From NCBI RefSeq assembly GCF_001553955.1, contig NZ_CP014234.1, forward strand, positions 806,001 through 870,000: a stretch of DNA of 64,000 bases, written 5' to 3'. Within the stretch, counting starts at the first letter, position 1; each line of letters starts with the position of its first letter. Both the position numbers and the translations under genes were made by a program. The DNA is from Moraxella osloensis (GTDB taxonomy: Bacteria > Pseudomonadota > Gammaproteobacteria > Pseudomonadales > Moraxellaceae). The notes under the pieces were generated by a model. The model did no database searches and was not told the DNA's origin. It saw only the letters and a list, made by a program, of their open reading frames with translations. Shown piece after piece: positions 34,951 through 44,556 of the stretch.

Positions 34951-35499
34951 TTATTCAACCGATTTTTCGCGCGGCAAATCACCTTCTTGGGAGGCTGATG
35001 CCATGTCTTTATCTAACTCATAGAAGTTTTGGTTATCCGCCTTATCTTTTGATGCCAAGGCAAATTTATCACGTAGGTTATTGATTAACGCCTCTTCTTC
35101 GATTTGTTCTTTGACAAACCATTGTAAGAAATTGAACGTTGCCCAATCGCGCTCTGCCATGGCTTGGTCCACAAGTGCATAGATTTTTTTTGAATTTTCT
35201 AACTCATGTTGCCAGACGTCTTCGATACAGGTTTCGAGACTGACAGGGTTATCACGCGGTGCAGGAATCGCTTCAATTTTAGCTTCGCCACCACGCTCAT
35301 TGATATAGGCTAAAAATTTGAACATATGGTTACGTTCTTCAGCCGAATGCTTGTAGAAAAAATCTGCAATACCTGGGTAATTGTTCACTTCCGCCCAGCT
35401 ACCGAGCGCGATATACGCCTGCGCTTGCGTGGCTTCTTCCATCATTTGCTTGTTTAACGCTTGTTCCATTGCGTCTGAAATACGTTTATCGTTTGACAT
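34951..35499 (-). CDS. Bacterial non-haem ferritin
   Basis: Iron-storage protein of 182 residues. The four-helix bundle shows ferroxidase ligands in EEATQAQAYIALGSWAE (Glu then Tyr), the AEERNH pair with Glu and His, HELENSKKIY, and WFVKEQIEEE. No haem-ligand Met of bacterioferritin is seen in the usual position. The C-terminal 25 residues (ELDKDMASASQEGDLPREKSVE) extend beyond E. coli FtnA (165 residues) and are polar. GAGGAAAATAAC precedes the ATG at 35499. No clear Fur box was found by eye. Confidence 0.88.
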   Translation of the reverse strand: MSNDKRISDAMEQALNKQMMEEATQAQAYIALGSWAEVNNYPGIADFFYKHSAEERNHMFKFLAYINERGGEAKIEAIPAPRDNPVSLETCIEDVWQHELENSKKIYALVDQAMAERDWATFNFLQWFVKEQIEEEALINNLRDKFALASKDKADNQNFYELDKDMASASQEGDLPREKSVE

Positions 35500-35833
35500 G
35501 TTATTTTCCTCTGATGATTTTTTTGTGGCTCATTTTATAAGATGGCTAATCTTGACTAGAAAACGTTATCGCCTGATTGGCTATCATGGCTGGCTACCAA
35601 GATTGGCTATATAGTTGTTAAGGATAAAAATAGAGCATTACCAAAACTATTGCCTCTCGTTGCCATGAATTAAATTGTCATGTATTACAAGTTACATTGG
35701 TAATGACGCTCACAGTATAGATAAAAAGCTGGCAACAAACAGAGTTTTTTACTCAATTTAGCTGAAAGATACACAAGCCTTTAACATAAAAATGCCGGTT
35801 AAAACGCGCAAGGTTACCCCAAATTTTTCCTCG
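35500..35833. other. Spacer between ferritin and MFS genes
   Basis: No gene is supported. It presumably holds the ferritin promoter on the minus strand (a TATAAA near 35534). Short repeats of GATTGGCTAT occur three times at 35574-35612. Nothing else stands out. Confidence 0.4.
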
Positions 35834-37120
35834 CTATTCAATCGCTTTGTTTTGCGTTGCCAACCAACTAAACACACAATTAAGCGCCATTAAAATCGTT
35901 AAAAATCCCATCGATAGCGTCCAAGTATGACTCAAGTCTTTAAGCCACCCTGTCACAATAGGGCCGGTTATGGCGATGCTATAACCCACGGTTTGTGCCA
36001 TCCCCGACAGTTCAGCGGCTTGTTGACTATCCTTTGATTTTAAGGTAAAAATCATCATACATAAGGTAAAAATCACCCCACATCCAAAGCCCGATGCAAT
36101 ACTCCAAACCCATACCCAACCTTGCAGGGGCAAAAACCCAAAACCAAACACGCCCACCAAGTTTCCCACTGCGGCAAGCAACGCTAACGTGCGTAAATTC
36201 CAGTTGCTTGATACCCATTTGGTCAACAGTAAAATCGAAGGAAAAGCGACCAATTGAAACACCATGCCCACGTTGCCTGCTTGCGCTTTGCTCAGCCCTT
36301 TATCAATGAGTAACGACGGTAAAAAACTGGCGAGCGTATAATAAAGTAGTGATTGCAAACCCATAAACGCACTAATCCACCACGCCATCGGGATTTTCCA
36401 GACTGATTTTCGGCTTGGTTGTTCTGCTTGGGCAACCGCTTGGTTGATGACTTGAGCATCATGGGTGCTAATTTTTTGCCGTAACCGCAAATGGGCGACT
36501 ATTAGCCAAGCTGCTACCGCTGCCACGGAGACCCAGCCCCATACCCCCAATGCAAACTGCCAGTTGGACAAGCTGACAAGCCACATCGCAATGCCTGACG
36601 CAAAGCCAGCAAACACCGACAAAAACATCGAGTAGCTTCCCATCATAAGCCCAATGTGATTGGGGGTGTATTTTTTGATGACGGCAGGGATTAATACATT
36701 GCCGAGTGAAATCGCCAACGATAGCAGCACCGTGCCCGCTAGCAAAAACCCTAATTGCGGATGCGCCACCCGCACAAAAATACCGATGGCAAGCAAACTG
36801 GTTGCCAAAATCATGGTGTTTTCCAACCCAATACGCCGTGACAGCATAGGCGCAACAAACGAACTCGATGCAAATGCCATGACAGGAATCGTACCAATCA
36901 AACCAATGGTTTTGGTCGTTAACCCCAAATCCTGCTGAACCAGTTTTGCCACCGCACCAAACCCAATAATGGGCGCGCGCATATTGATAGCCAGTAGTAA
37001 AATGGCAAGGACTACCGTGACAATTAATGCCTTGCTCGGGGCAGTCGCTACCGAAATCTGAGACGTGTTAGCAGCAGGGTGAATATTCGACTGGCTCGAT
37101 TGCGACGCTGAGAATTTCAT
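35834..37120 (-). CDS. Major facilitator transporter, CynX/NimT type
   Basis: A 428-residue inner-membrane transporter with about twelve transmembrane segments. The first follows a 30-residue cytoplasmic N-terminus, and a central loop (HLRLRQKISTHDAQVINQ) separates the halves. It starts the membrane part with AILLLAINMRAPIIGFGAVAKLVQQDLGLTTKTIGLIGTIPV, a pattern of the CynX cyanate/2-nitroimidazole transporter subfamily. The substrate cannot be predicted: no cynT/cynS cyanate genes are near. The ATG at 37120 is preceded by GGAAGAT. Confidence 0.82.
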   Translation of the reverse strand: MKFSASQSSQSNIHPAANTSQISVATAPSKALIVTVVLAILLLAINMRAPIIGFGAVAKLVQQDLGLTTKTIGLIGTIPVMAFASSSFVAPMLSRRIGLENTMILATSLLAIGIFVRVAHPQLGFLLAGTVLLSLAISLGNVLIPAVIKKYTPNHIGLMMGSYSMFLSVFAGFASGIAMWLVSLSNWQFALGVWGWVSVAAVAAWLIVAHLRLRQKISTHDAQVINQAVAQAEQPSRKSVWKIPMAWWISAFMGLQSLLYYTLASFLPSLLIDKGLSKAQAGNVGMVFQLVAFPSILLLTKWVSSNWNLRTLALLAAVGNLVGVFGFGFLPLQGWVWVWSIASGFGCGVIFTLCMMIFTLKSKDSQQAAELSGMAQTVGYSIAITGPIVTGWLKDLSHTWTLSMGFLTILMALNCVFSWLATQNKAIE

Positions 37121-37510
37121 ACATCTTCCAAAGTTTTAACTAGGTAATCTATTAGCAAGGGTGATTTAATAAGCTTATTTTAACGAGCTTGAGTTAACAG
37201 GCTTGGTTTAACGGGCTTGAGTTAAAAGGTTATCTTTTAACACATTCGCCAAGCCAGCGCACGGTTTATTCACATAACGGCTAAAAATTCACTGTCTATC
37301 CGTTTTGCTCAACCGTTAGCCCAAATTTTATGATATCAGTGGGCTACGATGGATAAATTTTTAACCAATTTATGCTACTATGTATTTTTTGTGCCAGTCT
37401 TTGGCGCATTGACTTGGTAATTTGATTTGGTAACTTAATTTGGTAAATTGACTTAGCAAATTGACTAGCCACATTGATTTAACACATTGATTATCTTGTA
37501 AGGATTTGTC
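37121..37510. other. Spacer between the MFS and hisC genes, with degenerate repeats
   Basis: No gene is supported. Two blocks of short imperfect repeats occur: GCTTGAGTTAAC-like units (37165-37230) and TTGACTTGGTAATTTGATTT-like units (37407-37490). The second block contains several TTGACT/TTGATT hexamers, so the hisC promoter cannot be pinned down. Confidence 0.5.
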
Positions 37511-38635
37511 ATGGTGGATACGCTTACTTCAAACGCAGATGCAACGCCCGAAATTAACACTCGACTGTGGAGCACCTTGATTCGCAACCTAACGCCCTAC
37601 ACACCGGGTGAACAGCCCAAGCATGACAATCTGTGTAAGCTTAATACCAATGAAAACCCTTTTCCACCCTCCCCCAAAGTCGCTGAAGCCATCGCACAAG
37701 TTTTGCTCAATCAAGCCGATCATTTAAAACGCTACCCCGCCCCAGAATCGGATGAGCTGCGTGCGGTGATGGCACAAGTTTATCAGGTAGCCCCCAATCA
37801 AATTTTTGTCGGTAATGGCTCTGATGAAGTTTTGGCGCATATTTTTGCTTGTTTTTTTGTCAAAGACCGTTCGGTATTAACCCCTGATATTGGTTACAGT
37901 TTTTATCCTGTATATGCCGATACTTTCCACGTGAATTTGGTGACCATTGCGCTCAAAGCCGATTTTAGCATTGATGTCGATGACTATCGTCGTCCTTGTA
38001 GTGGCATTATTATTGCCAATCCCAATGCGCCAACTGGGGTGCTTTTGCCGCTGGCGGATATTGAAAAACTTCTACAAGAACATCGCAATGCGGTGATTGT
38101 GATTGATGAAGCGTATATTGATTTTGCAGACACCCCCAATGCCTCGGCGGTCAGTTTGATTGATAAATATGATAACTTAGTGGTAACCCAAACCTTTTCA
38201 AAGTCTCGCTCATTAGCAGGGCTACGTGTCGGCATGGCGTTTGCCAATCACTCACTGATTGAAGCGTTAAATCGGTATAAAAATAGTTTTAACAGCTATC
38301 CCCTAGATCGCCTTGCCCAAGCAGGCGCAGTTGCCAGCTTGCAAGATAACGATTATTTTGTTGCCTGCAACCAAAAAGTCATTGCACTACGCCATGATGT
38401 CACTCAAGCTTTGACCCAATTAGGCTTTACTGTCTTGCCTTCACAAGCCAACTTTGTGTTTGCCAAACCACCTGCTTCGATGGGGGAAACCATACAGGTA
38501 TTTGAGAAACTGCGGGAGCAAGGGGTGATTGTTCGTCATTTTAACAAGCCAAAAATTAGCAGTTATTTGCGTATCACCATCGGTACAGCAGAACAAAACC
38601 AACGCTTACTAGATACCTTAACAAATTTGTTTTGA
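37511..38635 (+). CDS. hisC: Histidinol-phosphate aminotransferase
   Basis: PLP enzyme of histidine synthesis, 374 residues, converting imidazole-acetol phosphate to histidinol phosphate. Family motifs are LNTNENPFPPSPKV, FVGNGSDEVLAHIF, ANPNAPTGVLLPLADIE, VIDEAYIDF, and the Schiff-base lysine in QTFSKSRSLAGLRVG (near residue 230). The C-terminal VIVRHFNKPKISSYLRITIGT is also typical. AAGGATTTGTC precedes the ATG at 37511. It stands away from other his genes, as is common in Moraxellaceae and Pseudomonas; one of several HisC paralogues (HisC2/PatA type) is an alternative. Confidence 0.92.
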   Translation: MVDTLTSNADATPEINTRLWSTLIRNLTPYTPGEQPKHDNLCKLNTNENPFPPSPKVAEAIAQVLLNQADHLKRYPAPESDELRAVMAQVYQVAPNQIFVGNGSDEVLAHIFACFFVKDRSVLTPDIGYSFYPVYADTFHVNLVTIALKADFSIDVDDYRRPCSGIIIANPNAPTGVLLPLADIEKLLQEHRNAVIVIDEAYIDFADTPNASAVSLIDKYDNLVVTQTFSKSRSLAGLRVGMAFANHSLIEALNRYKNSFNSYPLDRLAQAGAVASLQDNDYFVACNQKVIALRHDVTQALTQLGFTVLPSQANFVFAKPPASMGETIQVFEKLREQGVIVRHFNKPKISSYLRITIGTAEQNQRLLDTLTNLF

Positions 38636-38655
38636 CCGCTGTGAGTGACCCTAGC

Positions 38656-38892
38656 ATGCAGTTTTTTATCAAATGCCAAAATATCGAAACAGGCGAGGTG
38701 GTGACTTATCGCTTCGCTCATCAAGCGGATTTATTGGCATTTAGCCTGCAATTGGGTCGCAAAAAATTGGCGATTGTGGATACCCATATCGCCTTTTATG
38801 ATATTGAGCTAGTGTTTAATCCATTTGAGGACGAAAGCGTGCCCATCAGTGCAGCTGAACTCAATACCGCACTTGATGGCAAATTTTGTTAA
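38656..38892 (+). CDS. Small hypothetical protein after hisC
   Basis: About 78 residues from ATG 38656. Upstream in-frame starts are GTG 38641 and TTG 38632, which would overlap the hisC stop, so the true start is open. The protein (MQFFIKCQNIETGEVVTYRF, then HQADLLAFSLQLGRKKLAIVD) looks like a compact alpha/beta domain. I do not recognise a family. Its TAA shares four bases with the pabB stop on the other strand. Probably translated with hisC. Confidence 0.6.
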   Translation: MQFFIKCQNIETGEVVTYRFAHQADLLAFSLQLGRKKLAIVDTHIAFYDIELVFNPFEDESVPISAAELNTALDGKFC

Positions 38893-40391
38893 CCGTCATT
38901 TTGCAAAATTTTTAGTAAATTTCCTACTTTATCAAAACATTCTTGGTATTCTGCATCACAGTCTGACGCAATCGTGATGCCGCCGCCTGCCCACAGACTG
39001 ACATTATTATCTGAAGCTTGTAGCGTACGAATCAGCACATTCCATTGCCCTGTGCCATCAAAATTGAGATACCCCATGGTACCACAGTAAGCCCCGCGCG
39101 GTTTGGCTTCCAATTCATTGATGATTTCTACCGCGCGCTTTTTGGGGGTACCCGTGATTGAGCCCGCGGGCAGACTTTCAAGCAATACCGTCCAAGGGCT
39201 GATGTTATCTTTGAGGGTGGCGGTGATAGTGCTCACCATATGGTGCACATTGCTAAAACTTTCGATATCAAACAGTTTTGGAACTTTTACCGTTCCAGTC
39301 TTGGCATATTTTCCCAAATCATTGCGCAGCAAATCGACAATCATGACATTTTCGGCGATGTCTTTTTCGCTGCTGGCAAGTTCATTTTTATTGGCTTGGT
39401 CAGCGGCTAGGTTTTGTCCGCGTGGGCGCGTGCCTTTGATGGGTTTGGTGATAATGGTGTGTTCGCCTTGCCCATTTCTGTCAAACGTAAAAAATAGCTC
39501 AGGTGAGCAGCTTAGTAGTTCAAAATTGTTTAACCCAAGATAGCCTGCAAACGGGGCGTTAGTCGATTGATGTAAGCTTGGCAGATAATCCACCAACTGT
39601 TGATTGAACAACTCACCTTGCCAGCACTGAGTAAGATTAATTTGGTAGCAGTCGCCTGCTATTAGGTAGTCTTGGACTTTGTTAAAAGCTTGGTGGTACG
39701 CAGATTTTTGCCATAAAGGTAACAAGCTAAGCGGCTTTGGTGTAGGAAGCTTGGCGTGACTGACTAAATCATTCAGCCAGTTTTCGATGTTGACGGCTTG
39801 CGCCATGGCTTCCTCAGTGGTGGTATGTAAATGCCACTTCTGGTGTTGATAGGTCAAATAAATATCATAATGTCCCAAAAATAGCTGCGGCTGATGGGGC
39901 GTTAAGTAACTAGATTCCACCTGATGTGCACTTGCTTGCACGTGGTTTGCATTTGCTAAATGATGGGCTGATAAATCGTAGCTAATAAACCCCATCAAGC
40001 CATCTTGGTAGCCTATATTAGCCGTATGTTGGATAACAGACTGTTTAAGTGATAGCTGTTGATAAGCCTCAAGCACAGCCGTTAGTTCGCCAATCTCAAC
40101 AGCCTTAGTTGCCTTATTTGTGGCAGTATTAGTCGCAGTATCAGCCCCAGTATTAATCACGGTATCACAGTACCCTAAATCATCGAATGAGCAATTTTGC
40201 CGTTGCTTTTGGGTAAGCTGATTTTGAGGATGTATTTCAAAAATTGTTTTGGGCAATAAACCGATAACATTTTGACCTTCGTTATTGAGCCAGATCGGAT
40301 AGATTGCATGATTATTTGCCGTATTAAACTGCTCTAACAGGGTGATGAGTTGAGAAGGCGCAAGATGTTGTAAACTTGGCATTGGGTACAT
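38889..40391 (-). CDS. pabB: Aminodeoxychorismate synthase component I
   Basis: Makes 4-amino-4-deoxychorismate from chorismate and ammonia for folate synthesis, 500 residues. The chorismate-binding domain contains the PabB-specific PIKGTRPRG motif, whose Lys is the catalytic nucleophile (anthranilate synthase has Ala there). Also present are SSEKDIAENVMIVDLLRNDLG, the GSITGTPKKRAVEIINELE block and RGAYCGTMGYL. An insert rich in Thr/Ala/Asn (TGADTATNTATNKATKAVE, near residues 79-97) makes it longer than E. coli PabB (453). AGGTAAAGC precedes the ATG at 40391. The partner PabA is not in the window. Confidence 0.93.
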   Translation of the reverse strand: MYPMPSLQHLAPSQLITLLEQFNTANNHAIYPIWLNNEGQNVIGLLPKTIFEIHPQNQLTQKQRQNCSFDDLGYCDTVINTGADTATNTATNKATKAVEIGELTAVLEAYQQLSLKQSVIQHTANIGYQDGLMGFISYDLSAHHLANANHVQASAHQVESSYLTPHQPQLFLGHYDIYLTYQHQKWHLHTTTEEAMAQAVNIENWLNDLVSHAKLPTPKPLSLLPLWQKSAYHQAFNKVQDYLIAGDCYQINLTQCWQGELFNQQLVDYLPSLHQSTNAPFAGYLGLNNFELLSCSPELFFTFDRNGQGEHTIITKPIKGTRPRGQNLAADQANKNELASSEKDIAENVMIVDLLRNDLGKYAKTGTVKVPKLFDIESFSNVHHMVSTITATLKDNISPWTVLLESLPAGSITGTPKKRAVEIINELEAKPRGAYCGTMGYLNFDGTGQWNVLIRTLQASDNNVSLWAGGGITIASDCDAEYQECFDKVGNLLKILQNDG

Positions 40392-40420
40392 GCTTTACCT
40401 TTATGATTATATTTAGCGTC

Positions 40421-40454
40421 AAAAAAGCGATGACAATCGGGTAACTGTCATCGC
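40421..40454 (-). terminator. Intrinsic terminator of fabB
   Basis: Stem GCGATGACA (40427-40435) / TGTCATCGC (40446-40454), loop of ten, with the U-run on the minus strand encoded at 40421-40426. It separates fabB from pabB. Confidence 0.9.
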
Positions 40455-40487
40455 CTATTTTTATCAATTATGACGGTCCATCAGTAT

Positions 40488-41714
40488 TTATTCAACAAAC
40501 TTTTTGATAATCAAACTTGCATTGGTACCACCAAAGCCAAAGCTATTAGTCATAATCGTATTAAGATTTGCATCCCGTTTCTCACGCACAATATCAAAAT
40601 CTTTGGCTTTCTCATCCAAGGTTTCAATATTGATATTGGGCGCAATAAAGCCTTGATTGAGCATCAATAAACAATAAATCAATTCTTGCACCCCTACCGC
40701 ACCCAAGCTATGACCTGTCATTGATTTGGTCGAGCTAATCGGTGGCAACTCACTTCCAAACACTTGGCGAATCGCTTCAAGCTCAGTAATATCCCCAATC
40801 GGCGTACTGGTACCATGGGTGTTGATATAGTCAACGGAGTTTAAGCCTGCTTGTTTAAGGGCTTGTTTCATACAGTTGACCGCACCTACCCCACTGGGTG
40901 CCACCATATCCGCCCCATCCGAGCTTGCGCCATAGCCAACAATCTCTGCCAAAATAGTCGCGCCGCGTTGTTTCGCAGAGTCTAGGCTCTCAACCACCAC
41001 CATGCCGCCACCGCCTGCAATCACAAAACCGTCTCGATCTGCATCGTAAGGGCGACTGGCGAGTTGCGGCTTGTCATTGTACTGTGTGCTCATCGCACCC
41101 ATGCCATCAAACATACAAGATTGTGTCCAGTCTTCTTGCTCGCCGCCGCCTGCAATCACAAGGTCTTGCTTACCCAATTGAATCAGCTCCATGGCATGAC
41201 CCACACAATGCGTTGAGGTCGCACAAGCTGAGGCAATAGAGTAGCTAACCCCGCCAATCTTTAACCCCGTTGCGACACTGGCTGATACCGTACTTGCCAT
41301 GGTTTTTGGCACTGCCATGGCGCCGACACCGCGCAAGCCTTTTTCGCGCATTGCATCGACCGCTGCCGCCACATCGGCACTCGATGTCCCACCCGAACCT
41401 GCTACTACGCCGATATTAGTGTTATGAGCAATATCTGCTAATGACAATCCTGCTTGCTCGATTGCTTGTAGCGCACTTAGATAGGCGTATAAACTGGCTT
41501 TTGACAAGAACCGTTTAAGTTTGCGATCGATATGCGAGGTATCTAGGTTATCGTCATCAATACTACCTGAGACACAAGCTTTAAAGCCTTTTTCTTGATA
41601 AATGGGATTAAATACCAAGCCTGATTTGCCTTGCTGTAGCGACTCGCTGACTGTGGCTAAGTCATTACCAATACACGAGATAAGTCCTGCCCCTGTGATT
41701 ACAACGCGCTGCAT
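40488..41714 (-). CDS. fabB: Beta-ketoacyl-ACP synthase I
   Basis: Condensing enzyme of fatty-acid elongation, needed for unsaturated fatty acids, 408 residues. The start [32 protein letters not shown] is FabB-like. The active-site Cys lies in [16 protein letters not shown] (near residue 164), and the two His in [11 protein letters not shown] and [12 protein letters not shown]. It ends [16 protein letters not shown]. No fabA is adjacent, unlike the fabA-fabB pair of Pseudomonas. A promoter candidate lies 45 bases upstream. FabF is less likely from the N-terminal sequence. Confidence 0.93.
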   Translation of the reverse strand: MQRVVITGAGLISCIGNDLATVSESLQQGKSGLVFNPIYQEKGFKACVSGSIDDDNLDTSHIDRKLKRFLSKASLYAYLSALQAIEQAGLSLADIAHNTNIGVVAGSGGTSSADVAAAVDAMREKGLRGVGAMAVPKTMASTVSASVATGLKIGGVSYSIASACATSTHCVGHAMELIQLGKQDLVIAGGGEQEDWTQSCMFDGMGAMSTQYNDKPQLASRPYDADRDGFVIAGGGGMVVVESLDSAKQRGATILAEIVGYGASSDGADMVAPSGVGAVNCMKQALKQAGLNSVDYINTHGTSTPIGDITELEAIRQVFGSELPPISSTKSMTGHSLGAVGVQELIYCLLMLNQGFIAPNINIETLDEKAKDFDIVREKRDANLNTIMTNSFGFGGTNASLIIKKFVE

Positions 41715-41759
41715 ATACCATTCCTTTTGGTTTAATCAATTGATGATAAATATCACGCT

Positions 41760-41788
41760 ATTGTACCCCTCTGGATTTCACCTGCCTA
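41760..41788 (-). promoter_or_regulatory. Promoter candidate for fabB
   Basis: Minus strand TAGGCA (41783-41788), 17-base spacer, TACAAT (41760-41765), 45 bases before the fabB ATG. Confidence 0.5.
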
Positions 41789-42029
41789 GTTTTTCCCCAA
41801 AAATGTTACAAAATATTTCTTACGCCACAGCTATTCATCACGTTTATAGTTAATTATCTTGTCTTTACCAAAATTCGATATATGCGAAACACTCAAACAA
41901 ATCGATAAAAGATATCATTGTGTAACGTCTCTTTACGCATTAAAGTTGAAAAGTGCGGTCACTTTCTTTACGCTATTTTACTACAACATTATTTTCCAAT
42001 AAAAAAGCATAATATTAAGGATAACTCTC
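41789..42029. other. Rest of the divergent spacer between fabB and the EcsC-like gene
   Basis: No gene is visible. It is AT-rich. An AAAGTGCGGTCACTTT partial dyad is at 41954-41969, of unknown meaning. The promoter of the plus-strand gene is not obvious. Confidence 0.4.
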
Positions 42030-42947
42030 ATGTCAGCCTCTACTTCTATTAGCCGCCGTGTCTTTGAAGCGTTGGGTCACAAATTAGCACAACTGAGCGC
42101 AAAAGATACGATACAAACCAAACCATTAGCTGATATTGATTTTGACAGCCTTCAACAAGCCTTATCAAACGATAAAAACGCGTTTCATGAGCATATTCCC
42201 AAACTATCAAAAAAACTACTTGGTAAAACCCCATTTGGCAGCTATACCAAAATGGCGACCTCACTAATCCCCAAGGCAAGTTTTGATAAAGCAACGGATG
42301 CGGTTTTTTCCCAAGTCGGTAAACTGTCGCAAAATTGGGCGAATTTTGATTTGGCGCGTGATGCGCGTTTTAAAGACACTTTGGTTGCTAGTGAACGACA
42401 AGCCCTAGCCCGCAGTATTGGCGATCAAAACCGTGCTTTAGCTACCCTAGGTGGACTTAGTAACTTGGCAGGTTTACCAGGTATTTTGGTAGATACAATG
42501 TGGTTATTGGCTGTGTGTTTACGGACGATTTTCCAAATCAGTGCAATTTATGACCGTCCGTTGACGGGACAACAAGGTATCGCCATCGCTTATGAAATTT
42601 TAGCTAAAGTGGATCTCAATAAATTGCAAGAAAAGCAAACTTTACTCGCAGGCTTGGGTATATTTGAAGCGATGACCGACCAGTCGATTGAAGAATATAG
42701 AGCGGCAGTACTTGCCGAAGAAGACAGCCAATCAGCGATGGGGATATTAACCAAACTAGAAGAACTATCGACGCAGTTTAACATTAACATTGAGCAGTTT
42801 AATTTCGGTTTTTTACATAAAGTCATTCCACTGACTGCAGTTGGCTTGGGTACGGCTTATAACAATATAATTATCAATGAAGTGATTGAAATTGCGATGT
42901 CGGTATTTGCCCCCGCGCCAAAGTTGACGCATATGACTGAACAATAA
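42030..42947 (+). CDS. EcsC-family protein
   Basis: A 305-residue protein resembling the EcsC family (named for Bacillus EcsC). The central part GDQNRALATLGGLSNLAGLPGILVDTMWLLAVCLRTIFQISAIYD (residues about 131-175) has the family pattern of a glycine-rich amphipathic segment before a membrane-interacting helix. A second hydrophobic stretch near 262-285 reads FGFLHKVIPLTAVGLGTAYNN. The function of the family is unknown. AAGG lies ten bases before the ATG. It has its own terminator downstream and no operon partner. Confidence 0.6.
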   Translation: MSASTSISRRVFEALGHKLAQLSAKDTIQTKPLADIDFDSLQQALSNDKNAFHEHIPKLSKKLLGKTPFGSYTKMATSLIPKASFDKATDAVFSQVGKLSQNWANFDLARDARFKDTLVASERQALARSIGDQNRALATLGGLSNLAGLPGILVDTMWLLAVCLRTIFQISAIYDRPLTGQQGIAIAYEILAKVDLNKLQEKQTLLAGLGIFEAMTDQSIEEYRAAVLAEEDSQSAMGILTKLEELSTQFNINIEQFNFGFLHKVIPLTAVGLGTAYNNIIINEVIEIAMSVFAPAPKLTHMTEQ

Positions 42948-42970
42948 CCATAAATAATAACTGCGCTAGA

Positions 42971-43026
42971 ACCAATGCGTTGATTTTTAACCGATAAGGT
43001 TTTTAAAGTTAGCGCATGGTTTTTTT
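42971..43026 (+). terminator. Terminator of the EcsC-like gene
   Basis: ACCAATGCG (42971-42979) pairs with CGCATGGT (43013-43020) with one bulged A, and an inner AACC/GGTT pair forms, followed by six T. Confidence 0.65.
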
Positions 43027-43181
43027 AGTTTTAGTCTTTTTTATTTTAATCTGTTGTGATGTGATTCACAGTAGGCTTGATAAGCACGATGTTTGATAAC
43101 TTCCCTTCCCCCACTTTTTTCAAATTTTTCTAACAATCAGCATCTGCATCATCCATTTGCCTTATTTGGGTAATTTTTTAG

Positions 43182-43210
43182 TTGATAAAGCCAACAAAAA
43201 TCTCTATAAT
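43182..43210 (+). promoter_or_regulatory. Promoter of the str operon
   Basis: TTGATA (43182-43187), 17-base spacer, TATAAT (43205-43210); one mismatch to the sigma-70 consensus. Transcription would start near 43217, leaving a 64-base leader before rpsL. Confidence 0.88.
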
Positions 43211-43280
43211 ACGCTGTCCTAAAAATAGCTTATTAGCAGTTTTTAGAGATTTTTTGACAACAAACGGGAGAGAGTGCCTT

Positions 43281-43655
43281 ATGGCAACTACAAATCAATT
43301 AATTCGTAAAGGTCGCAATACCATTACTGAAAAATCAAAAGTGCCAGCATTAAAAGCTTGCCCACAACGCCGTGGCGTGTGTACCCGTGTATACACTACC
43401 ACACCAAAAAAACCAAACTCAGCGATGCGTAAAGTATGTCGTGTACGTTTGACGTCAGGTTTTGAAGTGTCAAGCTACATCGGTGGTGAAGGTCACAACC
43501 TACAAGAGCATAGTGTTGTACTTATCCGTGGTGGTCGTGTAAAAGACTTACCAGGTGTTCGTTACCATACAGTTCGTGGCGCACTTGACTGTGCCGGCGT
43601 AAAAGATCGTAAACAAGGCCGTTCAAAATACGGCGCAAAACGTCCTAAAGCATAA
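43281..43655 (+). CDS. rpsL: 30S ribosomal protein S12
   Basis: Ribosomal protein S12, 124 residues, part of the decoding centre. ATG at 43281 with GGGAGAGAG upstream gives [14 protein letters not shown], the usual start; a longer open frame upstream is the leader. The conserved [19 protein letters not shown] and [11 protein letters not shown] are present. The lysines at the streptomycin-determining positions (PKKPNSA and RVKDLPG) are wild-type. First gene of rpsL-rpsG-fusA-tuf. Confidence 0.98.
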   Translation: MATTNQLIRKGRNTITEKSKVPALKACPQRRGVCTRVYTTTPKKPNSAMRKVCRVRLTSGFEVSSYIGGEGHNLQEHSVVLIRGGRVKDLPGVRYHTVRGALDCAGVKDRKQGRSKYGAKRPKA

Positions 43656-43692
43656 TTTTAGCCGTTTTTTACCCCATTTTTTAACATTGTTT

Positions 43693-43724
43693 GCATAGTT
43701 GATTATAGTTTTACCATACTATGC
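43693..43724 (+). promoter_or_regulatory. Hairpin in the rpsL-rpsG spacer (possible S7 control site)
   Basis: GCATAGT (43693-43699) pairs with ACTATGC (43718-43724). In E. coli the S7 repressor binds RNA in this spacer; the position agrees, but the recognition sequence cannot be confirmed by eye. Confidence 0.4.
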
Positions 43725-43788
43725 AGTAAGGCTGGTGAAAAGCAACCGCTTAGCTACCAGACTACCCTGAATACACAAGGAAATTATC

Positions 43789-44262
43789 ATGCCTAGACGT
43801 CGCGTCATCGCTGCCCGTGAAATCCTACCAGATCCTAAATTTGGTAGCAAAACACTTGCTAAATTCATCAACCATGTAATGGTTGATGGTAAAAAGTCAG
43901 TTGCAGAATCAATCGTATACGGTGCATTAGACCGTGTTTTAGAAAAAAATTCGGGCATTGACCCTGTACAGTTTTTTGAAGATACGTTAGAAAGAGTTCG
44001 CCCAATGGTGGAAGTGAAAGCTCGCCGTGTGGGTGGTGCTACCTACCAAGTTCCTATGGAAGTACGTCCCTCCCGTCGTACTGCATTAGCAATGCGTTGG
44101 TTGGTTGATGCGGCTGCAAAACGTTCTGAAAAATCTATGGCTTTACGTTTAGCAGGTGAATTGCTAGACGCAGCTGATGGCAAAGGTAATGCACTGAAAA
44201 AACGTGACGAAGTTCACCGTATGGCTGACGCAAACAAAGCGTTCTCACACTATCGTTTCTAA
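43789..44262 (+). CDS. rpsG: 30S ribosomal protein S7
   Basis: Ribosomal protein S7, 157 residues; it nucleates assembly of the 30S head by binding the 3' domain of 16S rRNA. Start [20 protein letters not shown], then [39 protein letters not shown] and the terminal [20 protein letters not shown] are standard. AAGGAAATTATC precedes the ATG. Length is normal. It is 133 bases from rpsL and 294 bases from fusA, both unusually wide for this operon. Confidence 0.98.
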   Translation: MPRRRVIAAREILPDPKFGSKTLAKFINHVMVDGKKSVAESIVYGALDRVLEKNSGIDPVQFFEDTLERVRPMVEVKARRVGGATYQVPMEVRPSRRTALAMRWLVDAAAKRSEKSMALRLAGELLDAADGKGNALKKRDEVHRMADANKAFSHYRF

Positions 44263-44271
44263 TTGATACTG

Positions 44272-44399
44272 ATTGCTATCACCTAGGTAGCAATTAGCTT
44301 ATAATAAAATAGATAATATTGGGTGACTTGAAGTTTGCAAATTCAGCCCAATATTGCATATTGAAAAAGAAGCTTGTCATGCGTTTGTCATGGCAAGCT
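44272..44399 (+). promoter_or_regulatory. Three consecutive hairpins between rpsG and fusA
   Basis: ATTGCTA/TAGCAAT (44272-44294); AATATTGGG (44315-44323) / CCCAATATT (44347-44355); AGCTTGTCATG (44371-44381) / CATGGCAAGCT (44389-44399, with one G-U). None has a T-run, so they look like processing or control structures rather than plain terminators. Confidence 0.5.
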
Positions 44400-44556
44400 C
44401 TTATCATACAGCACTTATGTCAAGAGTAAGGCTTTCTTTTATCTAGTTGGTTGTCGATCTTTCAATCAAACGTTAAAACTAATTATTATTCATTTTAAGA
44501 CATAACTGTTTATTGATAATGGAATAATTTTAATCTTTAGTCCTTAGGAATTAACT

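Noticed and set aside
41955-41966. AAGTGCGGT, the core DNA-uptake signal of Pasteurellaceae, here and once in rpoN near 55884
   Set aside because: Only two copies were noticed by eye in 64 kb; a true uptake signal would be much denser, and this family does not use it.
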